Assembly: GCA_937877575.1 (NCBI GenBank)
Contig: CALFIZ010000173.1
Span: 1 to 9,125, forward strand
Direction of reading: 5' to 3'
DNA: 9,125 nucleotides
From: an uncultured Marinilabiliales bacterium
Lineage (GTDB): Bacteria; Bacteroidota; Bacteroidia; Bacteroidales; BM520
In this document: piece by piece, positions 5,987-9,125 of the stretch
Position numbering within the stretch: the first letter of the stretch is position 1
How the letters are laid out: each line of letters starts with the position of its first letter
Notes under the pieces: generated by a model
Database searches by the model: none
The model's input: only the letters and a program-made list of their open reading frames with translations
Told to the model about the DNA's origin: nothing
Program-made: the position numbers and the translations under genes

Positions 5987-7123
5987 TTAATAATTTTCCT
6001 CAGTTAAATCACTATAACTCTGAATATTATAAGATTGCAGGATAAGTTTTCTCAGTTCATCGATATTAATCCTGTTGGCTGCCGAAATGAAAACGCAAGG
6101 GGTGTTCTCTTTGGCAACCCACATGTTTTTGAGGTTTTCGAGGGATTGTTCCTCAGTAAGTGCGTCAATTTTATTGAAAACGAGAATTGCTGGTTTGTCT
6201 GCCGCACCGATGTCATTGAGGGTCTGCTTGACGGTTTCTATCTGCTGTTCATAGTCGGGATGGGAAATATCGACCACATGGAGAAGCAGGTCGGACTCAC
6301 GTACTTCGTTGAGTGTTGATTTGAATGATTCTATCAGCATTGTCGGGAGTTTTCTGATAAAGCCCACCGTATCGGACAGAAGGAACGGGTTGTTTTCGAT
6401 GACCAATTTGCGGACTGTGGTGTCGAGGGTGGCGAAGAGTTTGTTTTCGGCAAGGATATCGGACTTGGTAAGGAGGTTGAGCAGGGTTGATTTGCCGACA
6501 TTGGTATAGCCTACGAGGGCTATGCGGTGCATGCCTTTTCTGTTAGTACGTTGTACAGACTGCTGCATATCAATCTTTTTAAGCTGTTCCTTGAGCAGAG
6601 AGATTTTATTACGGAGGATACGTTTGTCGGTTTCGATTTCAGTTTCACCCGGACCTCTCATGCCGATGCCGCCTCTCTGACGTTCGAGGTGGGTCCACAT
6701 GCCGGAAAGACGCGGCAGCATATAGCGGCACTGGGCGAGTTCCACCTGGATTTTTGCATTGGCTGTCCGGGCGTGTTCGGCGAAGATGTCAAGGATGAGG
6801 CTTGTGCGGTCGAGTATGCGGCATTGGAGTTCCTGCTCGAGGTTGTGCATCTGTACCGGGGAGAGTTCATCATCGAAGATTACCATATCAGCCTCCTTGT
6901 CTTCAACCAACTGTTTTAATTCCAGCACTTTGCCGGTGCCTATATAAGTTTTGGAACTCGGCACGTCAAGTTGCTGGCACAGGCGGCCAACCTCGACACC
7001 GCCTGCCGTTTCGAGGAGGAAAGACAGTTCGTCAAGATATTCATCAACTTGTCCGGCTGTTTGGTTTCGTGTTATAACACTTACGAGGACAGCTTTTTCC
7101 TGTACAGGTGTATTGTCTATCAT
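5987..7123 (-). CDS. hflX: HflX ribosome-associated GTPase
   Basis: A 378-residue GTPase of the Obg-HflX group that binds the large ribosomal subunit and splits stalled or stress-inactivated 70S ribosomes. The N-terminal HflX domain spans about 1-195, with YIGTGKVLELK at 60-70, FDDELSPVQ at 83-91, RTSLILDIFAEHA at 106-118 and the strongly conserved RGGIGMRGPGETEIETD at 150-166. The G domain starts near 200: G1 GYTNVGKS 205-212, the switch threonines in ATLDTT at 231-236, G3 DTVGF 251-255, G4 NKID 317-320 and G5 SAA 347-349. All nucleotide-binding motifs are intact and the length is normal for a short HflX without the long C-terminal extension of the E. coli protein. The ATG overlaps the stop of the metallopeptidase gene as ATGA, so the two are translationally coupled; no promoter box is evident just before it. 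Confidence 0.96.
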   Translation of the reverse strand: MIDNTPVQEKAVLVSVITRNQTAGQVDEYLDELSFLLETAGGVEVGRLCQQLDVPSSKTYIGTGKVLELKQLVEDKEADMVIFDDELSPVQMHNLEQELQCRILDRTSLILDIFAEHARTANAKIQVELAQCRYMLPRLSGMWTHLERQRGGIGMRGPGETEIETDKRILRNKISLLKEQLKKIDMQQSVQRTNRKGMHRIALVGYTNVGKSTLLNLLTKSDILAENKLFATLDTTVRKLVIENNPFLLSDTVGFIRKLPTMLIESFKSTLNEVRESDLLLHVVDISHPDYEQQIETVKQTLNDIGAADKPAILVFNKIDALTEEQSLENLKNMWVAKENTPCVFISAANRINIDELRKLILQSYNIQSYSDLTEENY

Positions 7124-7698
7124 ATCAAATTCAATGTTCTGGTTACTGTTCGCAATTCTTTTGACAATTCTTTTTCCCTACCGCCGGTAAGTTCGTTCAA
7201 TTTTGCATGGAACCCGGCCTGATGGTTTTTATGAATGGTATGTGTAAGTTCGTGCAGGAGGATAAAGTCGATGAGATTTTCAGGCAGGAGCATAGTGTAT
7301 ATGCTGATGGATATTCTGTTGTCGAAGCTGCAGGAGCCCCAGCGTGTGCGTGCCGTACCCAGTCTCAGGGATGCAAACGGAAGGTTGTTTTTCTCCGACA
7401 GTTCGGTTATTCGTGCCGGAATATAGCTATAGGCTTCATCGGCAAGTTTCCGGAGTTCTTCGCGTGAAAAGGATTTCTTAGGCTGTTGGTTGTGTTTTTC
7501 CGTTTGTTTTGAAAGAATCCAATCTTTGTTTTTCATCACAAAAGCGGCAGCAGTCCTCCAGCTGCCATATACGGGAACGGTTACCGTTACGGTTCCGTTG
7601 CGGTCAACTTTTATCCTATAGTTTTTCGCACGATAATTCTTATGGAATGTAACTTCGCCTATATCAGTGAATTGTATGACTTTATCGGTATTGAACAT
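7120..7698 (-). CDS. YgjP-like (DUF45) zinc metallopeptidase-domain protein
   Basis: A 192-residue cytosolic protein of the YgjP/DUF45 family, related to SprT and gluzincin-type metallopeptidases. The zinc site LHELTHTIHKNHQAGFH contains the HExxH motif (H149, E150, H153) and the downstream histidine H159 of the family pattern HELxHxxxxNH. RTRWGSCS at 117-124 is the other conserved family block. The N-terminal part, with NYRIKV and VTVTVPVYG, matches the beta-rich segment that precedes it in relatives. I start at ATG 7698: the same frame stays open to 7812 but that stretch is the tRNA-Cys gene and its terminator. The stop overlaps the hflX start by four bases. The true substrate of this family in Bacteroidota is not known to me. 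The start lies only 5 bp beyond the tRNA terminator T-run, and I see no promoter of its own. Confidence 0.87.
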   Translation of the reverse strand: MFNTDKVIQFTDIGEVTFHKNYRAKNYRIKVDRNGTVTVTVPVYGSWRTAAAFVMKNKDWILSKQTEKHNQQPKKSFSREELRKLADEAYSYIPARITELSEKNNLPFASLRLGTARTRWGSCSFDNRISISIYTMLLPENLIDFILLHELTHTIHKNHQAGFHAKLNELTGGREKELSKELRTVTRTLNLI

Positions 7699-7703
7699 AT
7701 CAG

Positions 7704-7735
7704 AAAAAAAGCCGGACGTTGAACAACGACCAGCT
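7704..7735 (-). terminator. intrinsic terminator of tRNA-Cys
   Basis: On the minus strand AGCTGG-T-CGTT pairs with AACG-T-CCGGCT around a GTTC loop. The stem has ten pairs including one G-U and is interrupted by one U-U mismatch. It ends directly in a run of T (the plus strand has seven A at 7704-7710). It lies 12 bp after the tRNA 3' end, a textbook rho-independent terminator, and just before the metallopeptidase ATG at 7698. Confidence 0.85.
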
Positions 7736-7747
7736 TCGGTTATTAAG

Positions 7748-7818
7748 AGGTGACGAGCAGAATCGAACTGCTGTAGACGGTTTTGCAGACCGTTGCCTAA
7801 CCACTCGGCCACGACACC
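7748..7818 (-). tRNA. tRNA-Cys (anticodon GCA)
   Basis: The minus strand folds into a 71-nt cloverleaf without encoded CCA. The acceptor strands are GGTGTCG and CGTCACC, with discriminator U73 as expected for cysteine. The D arm is GCC-loop-GGC. The anticodon arm is ACGGT-CTGCAAA-ACCGT with anticodon GCA. The variable loop is CTAC and the T arm is AGCAG-TTCGATT-CTGCT. The only irregularity is a U5-U68 mismatch in the acceptor stem. The absence of CCA means the 3' end is added by nucleotidyltransferase. It has its own -7 box about 16 bp upstream and its own terminator downstream. Confidence 0.95.
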
Positions 7819-7833
7819 TTAAATATGGGATTG

Positions 7834-7841
7834 CAAAGATA
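7834..7841 (-). promoter_or_regulatory. -7 box of the tRNA-Cys promoter
   Basis: The minus strand reads TATCTTTG, an exact TAnnTTTG match. Its downstream edge is 15 bp from the mature tRNA 5' end, so the precursor would have a short 5' leader for RNase P. A TTG occurs 22 bp upstream, a little beyond the preferred spacing. A-tracts near 7872-7884 could act as an UP-like element. Confidence 0.7.
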
Positions 7842-7893
7842 ATACAATTTTTGTAATCCGTTGCAATTTGGAAAAATTTTTTTCTTCAGCATG

Positions 7894-7926
7894 AATATAG
7901 AGACGGGGCGAACCCGTCCCTATATT
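7894..7926 (-). terminator. hairpin after the methylmalonyl-CoA mutase gene, probable terminator
   Basis: A stem of 14 positions (AATATAG-x-GACGGG against its complement) closes a 5-nt loop reading TTCGC on the minus strand. The single irregular position is G-U on minus-strand RNA but A-C on plus-strand RNA, so the fold is stable only for minus-strand transcripts and matches the gene ending 15 bp upstream at 7941. No T-run follows directly; a T5 stretch appears about 15 nt later, so it may be a 3'-end stabilising or processing hairpin. Confidence 0.6.
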
Positions 7927-7940
7927 ACTGTTTGCATGAA

Positions 7941-9125
7941 TTATTTGTATGCTTCTATGAGGAGGTTCAGTATTTTGATGGCACACTCCGGGATTTTTGA
8001 GCCAGGGCCGAAAATAGCCATAGCGCCCGCATCATAGAGGAACTGATAATCCTGTGGAGGTATGACACCGCCGACGATGACCATGATATCACCTCTTCCG
8101 AGTTTGTTAAGTTCCTCTATAACCTTAGGAACCAATGTTTTATGTCCGGCTGCGAGGCTTGATACACCGAGAACGTGAACATCATTTTCGACTGCTTCAC
8201 GGGCAGCTTCCTCAGGAGTCTGGAACAAAGGACCCATATCGACATCGAAGCCTATGTCGGCGTAACCTGTAGCCACGACCTTGGCACCCCTGTCGTGTCC
8301 GTCCTGTCCCATTTTAGCAATCATAATACGAGGCTGACGACCGACCATCTTGGCGAACTTTTCGGCGAGAGCCTGAGCTTCCTTAAATTTTTCGTCATCC
8401 TTCGATTCTGAAGAATAAACGCCTGATATTGAACGAATCACAGCTTTATATCTACCAAATACTTTTTCACATGCTAAAGAAATTTCACCTAACGATGCAC
8501 GTTTTTTAGCGGCATCGACGCTAAGTTCGAGAAGGTTGCCCTCGCCTGTCTCACAGCAACGGGTGATGGCATTGAGAGCAGCCTCCACCTCATCGTTGTT
8601 TCTGTTGGCTCTCAGTTCTGCAAGACGGCGGATCTGCGCTTCCCTGACGGCAGTGTTGTCAACTTCGAGAGTCTCGATAGGTGTTTCCTTTTCGAGACGA
8701 TACTTGTTGACGCCGATAATGGTGGTGTTGCCTGTATCAATCTTAGCCTGTTTGCGGGCTGAAGCCTCTTCGATACGCATTTTCGGGATACCTGTTTCGA
8801 TAGCTTTGACCATACCGCCGAGTTCCTCGACTTCCTGGATATGCTTCCATGCCTTGTGTGCGATTTCATTGGTCAGGGATTCAACATAATACGAACCTGC
8901 CCACGGGTCAACGCTGCGGCAAACGTTGGTTTCCTCCTGAATGTATATCTGGGTGTTACGTGCGATACGTGCACTGAAATCCGTTGGAAGTGCAAGGGCC
9001 TCATCGAGAGCATTGGTATGCAGTGACTGTGTATGGCCAAGTGCTGCGCCCATAGCCTCAATGCAGGTACGCGCAACGTTGTTGAACGGATCCTGTTCGG
9101 TAAGGCTCCATCCGGAAGTCTGGCA
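7941..9125 (-). CDS. mutB: methylmalonyl-CoA mutase large (catalytic) subunit, 5' part missing
   Basis: Adenosylcobalamin-dependent interconversion of succinyl-CoA and (R)-methylmalonyl-CoA, used by Bacteroidales for propionate production. The frame is open from the window edge for 394 residues to a stop at 7941-7943; the full subunit has about 710 residues, so the N-terminal part is outside. An internal ATG at 9053 is not the start: the preceding 24 codons read CQTSGWSLTEQDPFNN, a conserved TIM-barrel segment, followed by EAMGAALGHTQSLHTNALDEA. In the fragment, the C-terminal B12-binding domain starts near residue 265. The motif MGQDGHDRGAKV gives the cobalt-ligand histidine at fragment residue 277, and GVSSLAAGH and IVGGVIPP complete the DxHxxG/SxL/GG cobalamin signature. 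The small subunit is expected upstream, beyond the window. A terminator-like hairpin follows. Confidence 0.97.
   Translation of the reverse strand, partial: CQTSGWSLTEQDPFNNVARTCIEAMGAALGHTQSLHTNALDEALALPTDFSARIARNTQIYIQEETNVCRSVDPWAGSYYVESLTNEIAHKAWKHIQEVEELGGMVKAIETGIPKMRIEEASARKQAKIDTGNTTIIGVNKYRLEKETPIETLEVDNTAVREAQIRRLAELRANRNNDEVEAALNAITRCCETGEGNLLELSVDAAKKRASLGEISLACEKVFGRYKAVIRSISGVYSSESKDDEKFKEAQALAEKFAKMVGRQPRIMIAKMGQDGHDRGAKVVATGYADIGFDVDMGPLFQTPEEAAREAVENDVHVLGVSSLAAGHKTLVPKVIEELNKLGRGDIMVIVGGVIPPQDYQFLYDAGAMAIFGPGSKIPECAIKILNLLIEAYK

Noticed and set aside
7699..7812. N-terminal extension of the metallopeptidase frame
   Set aside because: It is the translated tRNA-Cys gene and its terminator; the family N-terminus fits the ATG at 7698.
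7843..7855. Inverted repeat TACAA-TTT-TTGTA in the tRNA promoter spacer as an operator
   Set aside because: Short A/T-only-like arms in an A/T-rich spacer are expected by chance, and tRNA promoters are rarely controlled this way.
1..9125. Mobile elements, CRISPR arrays, defence genes or phage remnants
   Set aside because: No transposase, integrase, cas-like or nuclease-toxin motifs, no direct repeat series, and every long coding frame is assigned to a conserved chromosomal family or a plausible neighbour.

Overview
The window looks like a chromosomal housekeeping and accessory-metabolism segment from a member of the Bacteroidota, most likely order Bacteroidales. Four promoter candidates carry the Bacteroidota -7 box (TAnnTTTG), no start codon has a clear Shine-Dalgarno sequence, and the tRNA gene lacks an encoded CCA. 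The gene content also fits a gut or anaerobic Bacteroidales: tryptophanase, methylmalonyl-CoA mutase, a Kdo transferase and a membrane-anchored AraC-type regulator. I see no insertion sequences, integrases, CRISPR arrays or long repeats. Every gene except the AraC-type regulator lies on the minus strand.

Layout from left to right. (1) 1-846, minus: 5' two-thirds of waaA (Kdo transferase), cut by the window edge. It sits 2 bp behind a probable outer-membrane barrel protein (849-1622, minus), so the two probably form one envelope operon. (2) 1623-1713: divergent promoter region with a -7 box on each strand. (3) 1714-2862, plus: a 7-TM protein with a C-terminal AraC DNA-binding domain. (4) 2905-5897, minus: a probable three-gene operon read as tnaA (tryptophanase), then a class V aminotransferase, then a six-TM MntP-like membrane protein. 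The last two genes overlap by 16 nt. (5) 5987-7698, minus: a YgjP-like zinc metallopeptidase gene overlapping hflX by ATGA. (6) 7748-7818, minus: tRNA-Cys(GCA) with its own promoter and a strong intrinsic terminator that ends only 5 bp before the metallopeptidase start codon. (7) 7941-9125, minus: the C-terminal part of the large subunit of methylmalonyl-CoA mutase, followed by a hairpin.

Functional picture. Two PLP enzymes and a small transporter-like protein form a catabolic unit: tryptophan (or serine/cysteine) is cleaved to pyruvate and ammonia (plus indole when tryptophan is the substrate), and the aminotransferase could act on the 2-oxo acid. Methylmalonyl-CoA mutase belongs to the succinate-propionate fermentation route. 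The envelope pair relates to LPS core assembly and the outer membrane. HflX is a ribosome-splitting/rescue GTPase.

Most of the window is ordinary. The parts most worth checking are the MntP-like protein that has lost acidic residues expected for Mn2+ transport and occupies the position of a tna permease, the tRNA terminator abutting the metallopeptidase start, the possible leaderless mRNA of the barrel gene, and the 7-TM/AraC regulator between two operons. I found no clear evidence of a wholly new system.
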